64,000 nucleotides of DNA from Cheilinus undulatus. Lineage: Eukaryota > Chordata > Actinopteri > Labriformes > Labridae. The notes below the pieces were generated by a model. It did no database searches, was not told the origin of the DNA, and saw nothing but the letters and a program-made list of their open reading frames with translations. Positions within the stretch are counted from its first letter, which is position 1; every line of letters begins with the position of its first letter. Positions 42,128 through 64,000 of this stretch are shown piece by piece. Location: NCBI RefSeq assembly GCF_018320785.1, contig NC_054884.1:19469667-19533666 (forward strand). The letters are read 5' to 3'. The position numbers were made by a program, and so were the translations under genes.

Positions 42128-42823
42128 GAAGCCCATTTCTGCCACTTAAAAAAAATGAAGAAGCTAGGGTATTGGAAAAAAAGTCCTAAGTCAATTCTGA
42201 GATAAAATTTAGAAATTGTGAGGTGCAAAGATGAATTTATGAGAATTAAAAATTATGAGATTAGAAAAAATAGAATTATGACTTTTTAGCTCATGATTTC
42301 GATTATTTTTTTAATCTCATAATTATGACTTTTATCTCATAATTATAACTATATCTCATGATTTCAACTTTTTAACTCATAATTCTGACTTTTTATCCCA
42401 TTATTTCGACTTTTATCTCATATATTGACATTTTATCTCATAATTAGGACTTTTTCTCATAATTCTGACTTTTTATCTCATAATTCTGACTTTTTATGTC
42501 ATTATTTCGGCTTTTTATCTCATAATATTGACATTTTATCTCATAATATTGACATTTTATATCATAATATTGACATTTTATATCATAATTATGACTGTAT
42601 ATCCCATAATTTTTTCCCTCATAATTATGACTTTTTATCTAAATATTTTAAATTTTTATCTCATAATTTTGGCTTTTTTTATCATATAATTTTATCAAAT
42701 GATTAGACTTTTTTTATCTCATAATTTTGACTTTTTTAATCACATAGTTATTACTTAGGATTTTTTTTTCAAGAATTGCCTTATGTTCAAGTTTTTCTTT
42801 TTTATTTAGCCGAAATGGGCTTC
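42128..42823. mobile_element. Inverted-repeat element carrying a ~20-bp minisatellite
   Basis: The left end GAAGCCCATTTCTGCC is matched by the reverse complement of the right end, GAAGCCCATTTCGGCT (42808-42823). Between them, 42285-42745 is a degenerate array of units like 'tttttatctcataattatga', some twenty copies. The left flank of the array carries the opposite-strand form (gagataaaa..). It looks like a non-autonomous DNA transposon that has amplified an internal repeat. No transposase frame is present. Confidence 0.7.
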
Positions 42824-44843
42824 CGTGCTTTTAAGTCATTTTATGTAACTAAAATAACTGCAGAATCAGAGGCATGAGACTTTCAGTGATCAGTAATGGT
42901 AAAACTCTGCCCCCTGCAGCAGAAATGAAACATCACAAGGTAAAATACTGTACTCACCACTTTGAACCACGCTAAAATCACTGTGACACCAGTATAAGCG
43001 AAGGTGTTTCTATGCATTTTGTTTAAAACTGTCCAGAATGAGCCCTTTTGGTCCTGCTTGGCAGCACAGAGGGAGAAAGTGACTACAATGAGACCCATTA
43101 AACAAATAAAACACATCAAATAAAAAGAAATTTAAGGACACTGCATAACTTTTTTTTGTCTTTTTTTACATTGAGACATTCAGATGCATATAATTATAAT
43201 GCAGGTATAAGACCTCTCTACTCTGTATTTAGTTGCAAAAACATTTTTAATCAATTTGAAAGGTTGTTTTCCCTGCTTTCACATTTATTTTATTTTTAAA
43301 TCACTGCCTATGTCAAAGAATATCTCAGAGGTGACTCCTTACAAGCAGAAATATGAAGCATATGGAGCAACAGACACAGATATGCATGAATGATTCCTCC
43401 TCTATACCAGGACCAGAAAGGCACAAACCCCAACCCCCACCCGATAATGGTGGCAACCAGCTGTCAGCTCATTAGAGAGGAAAGGTTGGGTCCTGAAGTG
43501 TTACCTTCTGATGACACTTTTGAGTTGAGATGAGAAGAAAAAGAAAAGAGGGAGGAGAGCAGAGGAAGCTGATCGGCAATTACAGAAGGAGGGAATGATG
43601 CAGCATGGTGACAGTGTTGATGATATCACCCTTACTGTAGTGTAAAGCCTTTATGGAGATGCTGATTCTGGTCAAGAAAAGAAAGTACTTTTATTAGTCA
43701 CATCTAACCACACAGGAGTATATATGAAGTCAAATTCAGTATCAGGACATGCATTCATACATTTTTTTTTCACTGTTTGCAAAATAATGCATAACTTTGA
43801 GTCCTTTTTTAAGACATTATCCTCTCTATTCTTACAACATTATCTCAGGATATCAATGCTTTTTCATGGGATAATGAGTTCAGTTTTAGACTATTTTTCA
43901 AGATCTTGAAAAACTGAACATTCTCATGGAAAAACAGTGTTGTTATTCTATTAACCACTAACTGGCTCTTTCAGATACAGGTGTCTTTAAAGTACAGTCA
44001 CGTGAGACACATTCACTGCTCTCAGATGATCCCCATTTCACTAATTGTGAGACAACTACCTATTACCTGGACCTCTGTTGAATAAGTTAGTCACTTTGGG
44101 ACAATATTCATGCAGTAATTTATTTTATATTAGAACCCTCATCTAAACATTTTTATTTTGCTTCATTTTCTTTTGACATAGCGTAGATTTCAGTTGTTTT
44201 CTTGAGATCCATAACTCCTGAAAATGTTTGTTTTCCTCTGATAAAGTCTTTTCCCCCAGCTTTTGAGAAATTGTGTTTATCAAGGAGAAACCAGTGATGT
44301 TTGAGATTGTTGAGATCTGAGAAAAAGATGTTGCGAAAAAAATGGAATTTACTCAAAATGATGGGGAAGGGAGAGAAGCATAAAATGCATGGATGTATGC
44401 CTGCTTTGGGCTTCCGTAGCTCTATAATTTATTGAAATGAATCATTTTTTATAGGCTATGTTGTATGTATTTTTTATTTATTCAAAATAAATAAAGTCCA
44501 CCCTACTTGACAACAGAGTTGGATTTTTTTTGTCACCTTTGTCTTTTTGGTTTTCAGAAGCTACTGGCCCTTTTTTCGTAGCCCATAGGCTATCTTTTTA
44601 ACAATTTAATAATGTTTTACGTCAATAAAGGGTCATTTAACTCTATCGAACTCAATGCCAGATACTATTTATTTTAAATATATCACATAATATTTCATTT
44701 TCAAGACCTTAAGTTCTATTTTAAAAAGCTAAAATGTAAAGTAGAGAATTGTTGGCTACGCTAGCTGCTGTTTATGAATATAAGCCACTCAGGCCACCAA
44801 GCTGATTCGTCATGTTCAGTCTTCATGATGAGAGCTGATCTAG

Positions 44844-44851
44844 TGACGTCA
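44844..44851. promoter_or_regulatory. Consensus cAMP response element upstream of rundc3a
   Basis: The palindromic octamer TGACGTCA lies about 310 bases before the rundc3a start codon, just before a (GA)n tract. A full consensus CRE this close to a neuronal/neuroendocrine gene start suggests CREB-family control. Inference from motif only. Confidence 0.4.
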
Positions 44852-44881
44852 CGATGAAGCGAAAAGGTGGGCGGATAGAGA

Positions 44882-44883
44882 GG

Positions 44884-44914
<31 letters not shown>

Positions 44915-44915
44915 C
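44882..44915. repeat. (GA)n microsatellite
   Basis: About 17 GA units with two GC interruptions (agcgag). It lies in the proximal upstream region of rundc3a, where GA tracts can bind GAGA-type factors. No more can be said. Confidence 0.85.
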
Positions 44916-45102
44916 GCAGATGTAATCCAGTCCTCCTCCTCTGTGTACAGTAATAATAAATACACACCAACACACTGCATACCCCGGTGTGTCTCATGTC
45001 TTCTCCGTCCTGAAAAAAAGCTCTGCTGCCGGCTGACAGCGGCTCTGATGCGGGCAGGCAGCATCCTCCCGTCTCTCTTGGTCATCCTGAAGGAGTGAAT
45101 GA

Positions 45103-55064
<9,962 letters not shown>

Positions 55065-56076
55065 GGGGCGCCAAAGAAACACTGCCGACCATTTGACAGA
55101 GACAATTCAACATGGACACAAAACTTTTGATAGGCACTCGGTTGTGGCCCTTTCGTGATTCCCTTTACGCTCTGAGCCCTGCACTCTAAACCTACACCTT
55201 TTAAGAGTTTGTGAAGGAGGGATCTTCTTGTCTGGGACTGTTAAACAAAGTTGCCGAAAAAGCTGCTGTACTGCCTGTCGGCCTCCGTCAGTTTCATTGT
55301 CTTGACATTATTAAGCCTCCTAAAATGCAAACAGCTGGCTCAAGTTTGAGCTCCCATAAGTTACAAAGCTTGTTTTTGTACGATTACAGTCATGCATATG
55401 TTCTGGTCACATTCAACAAACTCATTGTAGGCTTGTTCTGTACATGTTAGTCCATTTGTCTGTGTCTGATCAGTCTGTCAGTGTTCGTCGTTCTGCCTGT
55501 TGCATACTGCAGAGCAGAATAGATGAGCTGTTATAACCTATTGCAAAAAAAAAAAACAATGTTTTGCCATATAATATTACACTACTATAAGAAAGAAAAA
55601 AAGAGTGGCCAGACATTTATGATGAAGATTATTTAAAGATTAACAGAGGATAAATGGAGTTAGGGCCTCATTCAGTCATAATGTAGAGTAGATACAGATT
55701 TTAGGATGTGAAATAAAACACTTGTCAGGCTGCCAAGGTTTGCAGAGTCAATGTGAACATAAAGAAACAGACATAAAATCTATTGCATACAAATGCAAAG
55801 TGCATTGGGACTATGCAGAATGAATGTTTTCATTGTCTTTTTCTACAGACCTTGCTTGATAGAGTAGTTTGAGCAGGACAGAAACAGTGAATGTGAAAGG
55901 TGGGTATGTGTGTCATTAATTTTCTATTTTTTTGCCCTCATTTATTTTTGTCATGAATTGTTCCCTTAATGTTATTATTTATTTCTTGTCAGACTTAATC
56001 GTATTATTTGCTGTCATGTAAACTACAATCTCATGCAGCGTTGAAAGCTGGGATACATTGTGTTGTTTAAGATTGC

Positions 56077-56082
56077 AATAAA
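56077..56082 (+). terminator. rundc3a: Polyadenylation signal, probable rundc3a 3' end
   Basis: AATAAA in 'gattgcaataaaatcgcc'. It is the last such signal in the 3' UTR before sequence that looks intergenic, about 1 kb after the stop. Another AATAAA near 55711 could serve a shorter transcript. Confidence 0.55.
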
Positions 56083-56099
56083 ATCGCCTTTTTTGGAAA

Positions 56100-59000
56100 C
56101 ATTAATGCAGATGTAAAATGGATATGTATTATGACTGAATTATCTGTCAGTTCACCCCTTATTTTGCCCAACATTAAACATCAAAAAGTTTGGCATTTGG
56201 ATAATGCAGCTTACTTACATAATATTTTTACTTTTCTGGTGGCAGGATTTACATTTCCCATTATCCTTTGTACACTTTATCTTGGTGTTAAGACTAGGGA
56301 TGCACAGATGCATTGGTTTTATATCAGCCAAATTATGTGGCAAGAACAGATATCAGTTACTGTTATTACCCACGCAGATGAAATCGGCAGGGGGTTATGT
56401 AAAGGGTTCCATATCTTTGTTCGTTTCTTTCTTTCTTTCTTTGTATGTGTACAAGATAACTCGATTACGGAAAGTCGGATCTTCACCAAAGTTCCAGGGA
56501 ATATTGGGATAGTGACAGGGAAGAATTGATTAGATTTTAGTGATGATCCGCACATCCGTTCGGTTTTTCTTGGACTGCGAATTTTGAACACCATAGTAAT
56601 CAATGGGAGCGTGAGTTCCTCGGTGGTGCTGCTTAGGCGTGGGTCTGCCGCCTCAGACGGCCATTCTAGTTTATCTATTGTGTCCAGTCAATTTTTTTCT
56701 GTTTTTTGCTGGCATCTGATATACAGTCATGTGAATAATGTTTAAGGCATGTCGGGTGCCAAGGATTCATCACATGGCCCAATGTGTCAAAACCCAGGGC
56801 TGGAAAGGGGGAAGTAGGCAGTTAGAGTCAAGAGTGGTAAATGTCAGCATGTGCGTTGCTCTGGAGCTAGGTTCTAGCTAGATTGCATTCCTTTTGTCTG
56901 GGCTTTTTCACATCTGGTAATTTACCTAGAGACCACCAGCAGTTTTGGGCCTTTGGGACATCCCCAGTACATCCAGGGGCTTGTGGCAACCCTGTAACCC
57001 ACCAGTACCCCAGGCCATGATTACTCGCCACATCCACCTCTGTGTGGACTTTGTTATTTTTGCAACAGATTATTTCCCCATGCCCCTGGTATTATGGGAC
57101 ATCCATAGGTCCTAATTTTCACAATCAGCCCATCTCTATTTATGACAAAATACCCACAAAACTAATCTCATTCCCAATCCTGTACATTGAATTACATTCA
57201 CAGTTGCAATGCTAACTAGCTAAATGCGGTTGATGAACATAGTAGACATAAGCATGTTAGCCTTGCACAGTATGTTAGCATGCTAACTTCAGCATTAATG
57301 CTGCCATGTGGTTCATAGCCCTGTCGTGGCTGATATTAAACTGTCTTGTTTAACTCAGCCAGTGGTCATATAGCTTTAATGAAAAATATTTGGTCATTGG
57401 GTCCACCACTAGTCCAGACTAAAATATCTAACAACTAAGTGGAAAGATAACTGTGAAATTTAGTACAAACATTAATTTTCCTGTTAAAATGTATTCTACT
57501 GATGTTAATGGTCTCAATTTTTCAATGTAGTCTAAGATTTTTGTTTTAATTTCAACTAAACACTGGCTCTCGCTCACTTTTGTATTGCTTACTAGTTTGC
57601 TAACCAGTTGATAAACATGGTCAGCTAAACATGAGCAAGCTAGCATTGTGACCATGCACATGCTAGCAGGCACAGCCTTGTATTCAGTCCTAGTGATGTA
57701 CCAAGTCAGGCCACATTTGTCCAAATTTAAATATTTTAACAATTGGATTGAGTAAATTCTATCAAATTTTTGTTCATTACCTTTTAAAGACTTAAAAGTT
57801 GCATTTATTTTTCATAAATCTTTACTTAAGTGCTGCCAGCTGAATAGGCTTTCACTTAGCATGAAACATGTCACAAAATCTACAAGACAGATTTGTATAG
57901 GGCATTATAAATATATTTGTACCACCACCACATATGTGCAAAGAAGGGCTGCTTTGGTTTTGGTTCCAATAACAGAATGATTCACAATTTTTATTAGCAT
58001 AAGCTGCTAGCACAGGCTTACATACTTACATCAGGTGGAAAAAAAATTATATTCTTTACCAGCTTACATATTGATTTTATCATTAGCATGATGGCATTCG
58101 ATCACAGCCAAGCTTAGGTAAAGCCCCAAACAGCAGCTAGCATGGCAAATTTAGTTAATTTGGTACATATCTTTAAAGAATTGCTGCAGAATGAGAGCTG
58201 TCTTTTCACGCGAATCCCTTTTGTTGGCGTTTTGTCTCTCAGATATAGCTATCAGTTTTACTTTATTGTTAGGTTGATAGCTTAACTGACACCAGAATAA
58301 ATCAACTAAATTAAAGATAATTTGAATTATTGATCAAATATATTTATTTACTGTAGGCCGAACAAACCCAACATACCATTTTCCCCTATAGCAAGGCTTC
58401 TGGTCATTCTTTTTTCATGTCTTCCCTTTGTAGTTTGACTTTGTGAGTTTGACAGTGTCACTCTACAAATAGGTTTGTAATAGCTCGCATGAGGTCATAG
58501 GTTAGCATCATTCATTCATTAACACAGACAAATACAAAGAGCTACACAAACAGAAGCTGGAGGTCCTTTGGTAAATGTTGGAAGTGCATTATAGAGGAGA
58601 CACATTCCAGATCGACATACTGTCCAATTAACTGCTTGGCTGTAAAATGAATGGATATACAGAGGTCAGGAAGAGTTGTGTTTAGTTATCTGGCTTTTTC
58701 TTTGGCTGTTTTGTCAAAGTGACATCGATTGTTGGGTGGAGTAACACCCGATAGATGAGCAGGCTGCCGGACACACAGTTCAGCAGATCACCCCTCTATG
58801 ATAAAGCACATTCACTCCCATTGTGGGGCGTCTGTCACATAAGTATGTTATCTTAATGTGTGCTGGGGTCTTATGTAAGAAAGAACACATTTTAGGTCCG
58901 TTTGGTTTGACTGAGATGACACTGGCAGCCTTGTACTGGTCCTGGATTCACTATTTAAAGTGCATGCCATGTTATCTCTACCCCCTTCTCCTGTCCCGCC

Positions 59001-59880
59001 ATTGGCACTCCCTTTTTACTCAGAGTCAGGGTATTTATCTCCCACAATGCACACTGCCCAGTCCACCCAGATGGTGCACACACACCCAGCTGGGCTGATT
59101 CAAGAGCTTTAAAAAAAAAAAAAAAGTTTGAAAAAATAGTTGGCCTATTCAACCAATAAACAAATGTGAGAATGAAGACAACCACGCTAGTGGTTTTGTG
59201 TTAAAGCTTACTCCACATCCCATAAAGGCCTATTCTGCAACCACACTAAATATTGCAAACATTTAAACATGTTTTTGTGCCGTTTTACATCTACATTTCC
59301 TGATATTTTGTGAAAATGGTTTGATAATATAATATTTACAGGACTGTTGGAGCTTGGATTGCATACTTTACCAGAGTGAACATTAAACCTTCATTTATAA
59401 TTGTCAAATCAAAATATTGGTTCAGTGAGGTAATGCAGTGCAGACTGTTACAATCAATCTTCTTTTATAATGTATTACCATACAATGCCAATGTAATATT
59501 TCATAAAATAACTGTGAACTCAGGATGTATTAAGCAAATTAAATAACTAAAAAGAGCCTGCATTTTCCCATTAATAAAACCTGAATTTGTCACGAGTTAT
59601 AACCACAACCGTTAATTGAATTCACAAGGTTTTCCATGAGTTAAATGTTGAAGGTTATCAGTTTTTCGAGGGAAAAAAGGCCTAAATTTGAATTTTCAAC
59701 ACAAGTTGGTGGCGAAATTCAGTTAATATAAGATATGAATTGGAGGCGGTGACGGCAAGCTTCATTGTCCAACGTTTGACGGATTGATGATGAATTGTCC
59801 AATCAGACAAAAGTGTCTGCCTCCTCCAACCAATCAAACGTGAGTTCCAGAGCTAGGCCCGCCTTCTACATAATTAAATC
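56100..59880. other. Intergenic region between rundc3a and fam117a
   Basis: No gene is supported. At 56290-56340 a 'gggatgcacagatgcattgg' stretch looks like the end of a fish MITE. At 56447-56665 a 'gataactcgattacggaaag' stretch, followed by 'tcggatcttcacc', resembles a widespread short interspersed repeat. The stretch 57190-58150 is rich in GCTAGC/GCATGCTAAC-type motifs, typical of another diverged fish repeat. A poly-A run lies at 59111-59125. Confidence 0.45.
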
Positions 59881-59885
59881 CACAC
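59795..59885 (+). promoter_or_regulatory. Probable fam117a proximal promoter (two CCAAT boxes)
   Basis: CCAAT motifs lie at 59799 and 59830, followed by an AT-rich 'ataattaaat' at about 59870, some 560-640 bases before the proposed start codon. The stretch from 59890 to 60439 would be 5' UTR, perhaps with a short intron (possible donor after 'ctacag' near 60246). Motif-based inference. Confidence 0.35.
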
Positions 59886-60312
59886 CAGCGTGCGTGTTGG
59901 GTTAAGTGTTTGGAGTTTGCCTTGTAACAGGAACGCGGAGGTGGAAAATCACTCTGACCATCTCGAATGTTTCTGGGACTTCAAAATACCCTGCAGCCCG
60001 AAAGACTATAATGAAACACAGCTTAAAGTTTTCCCAGGAGAAGCAGGAGTCTGCGTTGAAGTGACTTTTTCAAGCTGGAGCTGCTTCCTTGTTCGACAAC
60101 GGGGTGAAATATCTCAACATCCTCACAAAGAAACTTTGGCTGCTAGGCTGCTAACTCGCACACGAGCCAGACAAAAAGTATGATCACCGCTGAAGAAATG
60201 ATCTCAAGCTTTGAGTAACGTCTCATCTGTCGACCTTAAACCTACAGGTAGCTGAATTCGCTCTGAAATGCTTTACTGAAGTTTAAATTTTGTAACGGTT
60301 GTGAAGTGGTCA

Positions 60313-60341
60313 TCATTATCATCACCACCACCACCACCAGT
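60313..60341. repeat. Short (ATC/ACC)n trinucleotide run
   Basis: 'catcattatcatcaccacc' continuing with CACCAC units, in the 5' UTR region of fam117a. Minor feature with no evident role. Confidence 0.6.
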
Positions 60342-60439
60342 GGAGGAAGGGTTACAGCTGGTAACTTGGCCACACAGCGCCCCCAAATCTCAACCAGGCA
60401 GGACATCCATTGCTGCCGTGTAGTCCCAGGTCTGGAGAG

Positions 60440-62837
60440 ATGTCAGGTCGGAGTGGTGTGACACAGACCCGGGCAGCTTCTTTGGGTCCACAGCCCCTCA
60501 AAGCGACTATTCCCTATCAGCTGTCCAGCAAGACTCGAGCAAACCGCAGGGATGGAAAGTCAGGTATGAGTCTAACACCTGTCAGTCTGTATGACTCACA
60601 CAGTCGCATCACTGAAAACATGTGTATGCATGTAAATCTGAGGCCATGATAACATTTGTAGTATTTTGGTATTGTCTGTTACCCATGTAAGGCCCTGCAT
60701 GCGGTCACACGTTAAATTTACAACATTAATTAGCCTGTTTAGGCTTTGTAGTCCATTTATTTATCTGTAGTTTTCTTTAAAACTTGGATATAGGCTTATT
60801 GTAATGCTAGGATCTTTACTTCACTGGAATAAAAAACTGAAACATTAAAGTATGTAGTAGCTTAAAATATCGAAACAAAACTATGAAAAATTAAAAATGG
60901 CTTCTGCCACAAATTCTTACCTTTTTTTAATAATCAACTTCCTAATCTTTTTATGGCTCTATTAAACAAGGAAATGTGATTAAGAAGAAAAATACATTCA
61001 AGAAGTTGATAAAGACCAAGATGAGGTCCTCACAGTACAAATTAAATCAAAGGGAAGAGTTTTTTCCATGAAAATCAGAAAGGTAAAAGGAATCCTTCAG
61101 ATTTTAGAGGCTATAATCAAAAAATGCTTAGCTTTTCTTTTACACAATCAGGCTATTATTAAAGATGGTTTCCTTTAACTGGTAATAAGTGAAAACATTG
61201 CTATCTAATTATATCAGTCTTTTACATGTAAAATCGACTTATCATTTCAAATCTACATGTATTTAAAGCTTACTTAAGTAGTGCGAGTCCAATAACATTC
61301 AGCTTTAGGGTTATTTTTCATAGTTCTTAAATTGTGTTTTCCTGAAAGGAAGTTAAAATCAATAATGAAAAATAGCAGCAAAGTGCTGCTCATAATTCAG
61401 CATTTCTCCCAGTAAATGATGCAAGTATTTAGAAGATAATCGTGTGATTGAATTTTTTGCTGCATCTTAAATGACGTTTCTCTGCATCTGACAGCTGGAA
61501 AGTCCAAACCGCAGCAGCTGAGCTCTGGCATGAGGCGGACAGTGTCTCTTGATGCCATCATCGGCCCATACCTGCAGGGACATTGGCCGAAAGAAGTTGA
61601 AGGCCAGAGCAGCGTGTGTCGCAAGGACAAATCCACCCAGGTCAGCCCCTTAATGTGTGAACACAACAGCCAGAAGTTTACCTCTGATTTCAAAATAAGA
61701 GCATTATTTCTTACTTCTCAGTGAGACAGATTGGGTCGGGTCATGTAAAAGAGAGATTAGTTTCTGCAGATAGAAGAGTTAATAGGAGAGGGAGGGAGTG
61801 TCCGCAGCCTGCACACATGTCGCACAGTGAGAACCACAGCCATGAGAACAGTCGCTGATGTCAGCTGATGAAGCCGTTTTGGCTGCACCCATCCTCTGTG
61901 CTCTGTGTGCAGGCACTCGCCACTGCTCTTCGGTTGCCCACATCCTCCCCCCTCTTTCTTTCGCTTTGTTTTTCAGTTTCTCCTGCTCTTTCGCTCCTCT
62001 TACAAGTGTGAAGAGAGAATCTGTGGGTGTAATTGGTGTGATGTGGCTGCACATCAGCCTTTGAGCGCTGAAAAACTTTGCTGAAGTGTACAGCTTTTGG
62101 CAATACATGTGTGGGGGCCTGATGTAATGTGTGACTGAAATTTTTGCAGTGTTAGATTTTTGCACCATCATGAGGTCTTGTTGGCTTTAATGATAAAGTA
62201 TGCATATTAGGCTAATGTGGTTTTATTTAAAGATGATTACTTTTCTGTCTAGACCCCGGACTCGTGGTCAGATGAATCTCAGAGCAGGAGAGGCAGCAGC
62301 AGTCACAAACGATCAGCATCGTGGGGCAGCAGCGAGCATCTGCGAGAGGTGAATCTCAGCTAACATGATTGTTTGCAACAAACCGGTTGTGAAACTTGAT
62401 GTCTTTTGTATTTTTTTTAAATCAGTAAGCTTTAGGAAAAAAGGTCAGACTCAATGATTGTAACTGCATTGAGCAACCGGAGACGAAATGACCTAATCTC
62501 CAAAGGAACTTCTCTTTTCTGCCAGTTTTCATTGTAACTTTACTCATCATCATATCTTGTTTCTGGTCCATCACAGAATCAGATTATCACCTCTTAAATG
62601 TGCTTACATTAAGCCTCTGTGTTGGTGTGAACTGTCAGGCATCCGTATGTTTAAAGCACTTCCTCTGTGTGTTTGTGTATGAGCTGATTGACTGACAATA
62701 ACCTCTTTTTGTTGCAGATCGCTAAACTCAAACAACAGCTGCAGCAGCAGCGCAGCAAACCTGTAGTCTCAGGGGGGCATGAGAAAGACCGCCAGCGGGG
62801 CTACCCTCAGGGGAGCTGTAGCCTAGGAACCACTCAG
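60440..62837 (+). CDS. fam117a: FAM117A-like protein, first four coding exons (3' part outside window)
   Basis: Member of the FAM117/GLCCI1 family, whose biochemical role is not established. Exons 60440-60563, 61495-61640, 62253-62348 and 62718-62837 join in phase and give 162 residues so far. Conserved blocks, in order: LGPQPLKATIPYQL; RRDGKS; RRTVSLDAIIGPYLQGHWPK (FAM117A has RRTFSLDTILSSYLLGQWPR); DKSTQTPDSW; HKRSASWGSSEHLREIAKLK, then KQQLQQQR, a short coiled coil. The start at 60440 is the first ATG in a frame open since 60365. The ATIPYQL...RRDG spacing and linkage to rundc3a favour FAM117A over FAM117B or GLCCI1. No later exon was recognised before the right edge at 64000. Confidence 0.82.
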
Positions 62838-64000
62838 GTACCCTAGCATCACTCCTACACATAAACATGCTGCTCTGATTACTTCATACATGCATGTTTG
62901 TTTGTGTGTTGGCACACTTAAAGGCAGAGTTTACACCAGATGATGACTGTGATGTGACTGTATGACTGATTAAAAGTCCCCAGAGTGAACTAAACCATGC
63001 AGGAAGTTGGTAAACTAAAGCACTGAAGCAACAGGAAGACCACTACATCACATCAGCTTCTGCTTTTCAGAGCAAAAAGCGTAGTTCTGCTTTTGAGCAC
63101 AGCTGGTCTGTGCTGTCTCAGTGCGTTTGACATACTCTGCTAGGCTGAAGCGTAAACGGAGGACAAACAAGCTGATTGAGACCTGCAGGTGTTAAAAATA
63201 TTAAGAGGAAAAGCCCGATCTGCTTCAGATAATCATTGTGGACCCTGGGTTTTACAAAAGTGCTTTGCAAAAAGGAAAGCTTCAAAATTGAACTCAGCTC
63301 TTTACAGTACAGGTGCTTCACGATAAAAAGAAACTGACAAGAGCAGTCCAGAAACAATACAACAGTATATGACTACATATTACGTCTTAACTTAGGATAA
63401 CAATACGAGCTTATAAAATCAGATACACTAGCTGTCATAGCGTGACAAATAGTGCGGCGTATGATTTGAGAACACTAGACCACATGTGATTCAACACGTT
63501 ATGATATGACATAACACTTCACTACACAATTTGGCCAAATGTGAGACAGCGTCTGTATAGGTGCTTGAAATCCCTAAATGCTTGAATATTAATGTTGGGT
63601 TTTTAAGGTTTGAAAAATGGTTGGATTTCAGAGAAAGTGCTTGAGATTGTAATTGTATGCCTCTCATGATAAAAAAAAAAAAAAAAAACCTGGTTAAGTT
63701 TTTGCTTTAAGAGAAATGCGTTACCACTTAAACTTGAAGAATCTGTCATTATTTATTTTTCCTGAAAATTTCATTGAAAATAATGTGATTTGTTTGGCCT
63801 TTTTTAAAATATTAACTGAGCTTTTTTTCCTTTCATTTGTCTAACATTAAAAAATTGCTTTTACTGAACACAGTTTTGGTTGCATTTTTCATTAATATGT
63901 TTTTACAGGTATGATTTAGATTATTGTTTTCTAGACGTTGGTACATCTTTCACAGGGAAAGAGTGAAAAATACAGGATTGTGCAGGTGAGGATGGTGAGG
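62838..64000. other. fam117a intron, to the window edge
   Basis: AT-rich sequence with a poly-A run at 63671-63688. No exon with FAM117 family similarity was seen. Nothing else was recognised. Confidence 0.5.

Noticed and set aside
42425-42706. Open frame with repeated SHN-type residues
   Set aside because: It translates the 20-bp minisatellite inside the inverted-repeat element.
61779-62171. 130-residue minus-strand frame inside the fam117a region
   Set aside because: It lies in an intron of the plus-strand gene, with no family resemblance.

Overview
The window is nuclear DNA of a ray-finned (teleost) fish. The genes are split by GT-AG introns, the proteins read like vertebrate orthologues, and the gaps hold fish-type repeats: Tc1-like elements, tRNA-derived SINEs, a LINE tail, inverted-repeat elements with internal minisatellites, and GCTAG-rich interspersed repeats.

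Layout, left to right. (1) 1-9.3 kb: a 74-bp minisatellite, then a tandem segmental duplication of about 4 kb. Each copy carries one intact, single-exon, 299-residue rhodopsin-like GPCR on the minus strand (898-1797 and 5722-6621). (2) 12.3-17.8 kb, minus strand: an ERG-type (KCNH) voltage-gated potassium channel, best read as kcnh6, with 11 readable coding exons and no recognisable PAS/eag exons. (3) 20.6-26.6 kb, minus strand: complete 5-exon taco1, a YebC-family mitochondrial translational activator. (4) 28.1-41.8 kb, plus strand: complete 13-exon class B parathyroid hormone receptor, most like pth3r. (5) 45.2-56.1 kb, plus strand: complete 11-exon rundc3a. (6) 59.9 kb to the right edge, plus strand: the first four coding exons of fam117a; the rest lies outside the window.

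Human KCNH6 and TACO1 are neighbours at 17q23, and RUNDC3A and FAM117A lie on 17q21. This block is therefore the fish counterpart of human 17q21-q23. The parathyroid hormone receptor sits at a place where placental mammals have no such gene, which supports the pth3r call. The genes share no pathway; what links them is conserved linkage.

The points most worth a second look are: the GPCR pair, whose coding blocks are nearly identical while their flanks have diverged (a gene-conversion pattern), and which lack the usual class A disulfide cysteines; the ERG channel without visible PAS exons; a GC-AG intron in rundc3a; oppositely oriented SINEs around rundc3a exons 7-8; and several structured non-autonomous transposons. 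No clearly novel multi-gene system was found, and no retrovirus-like element was recognised. Exon coordinates were read by eye from splice signals and reading phase; every coding exon joins its neighbour in phase.
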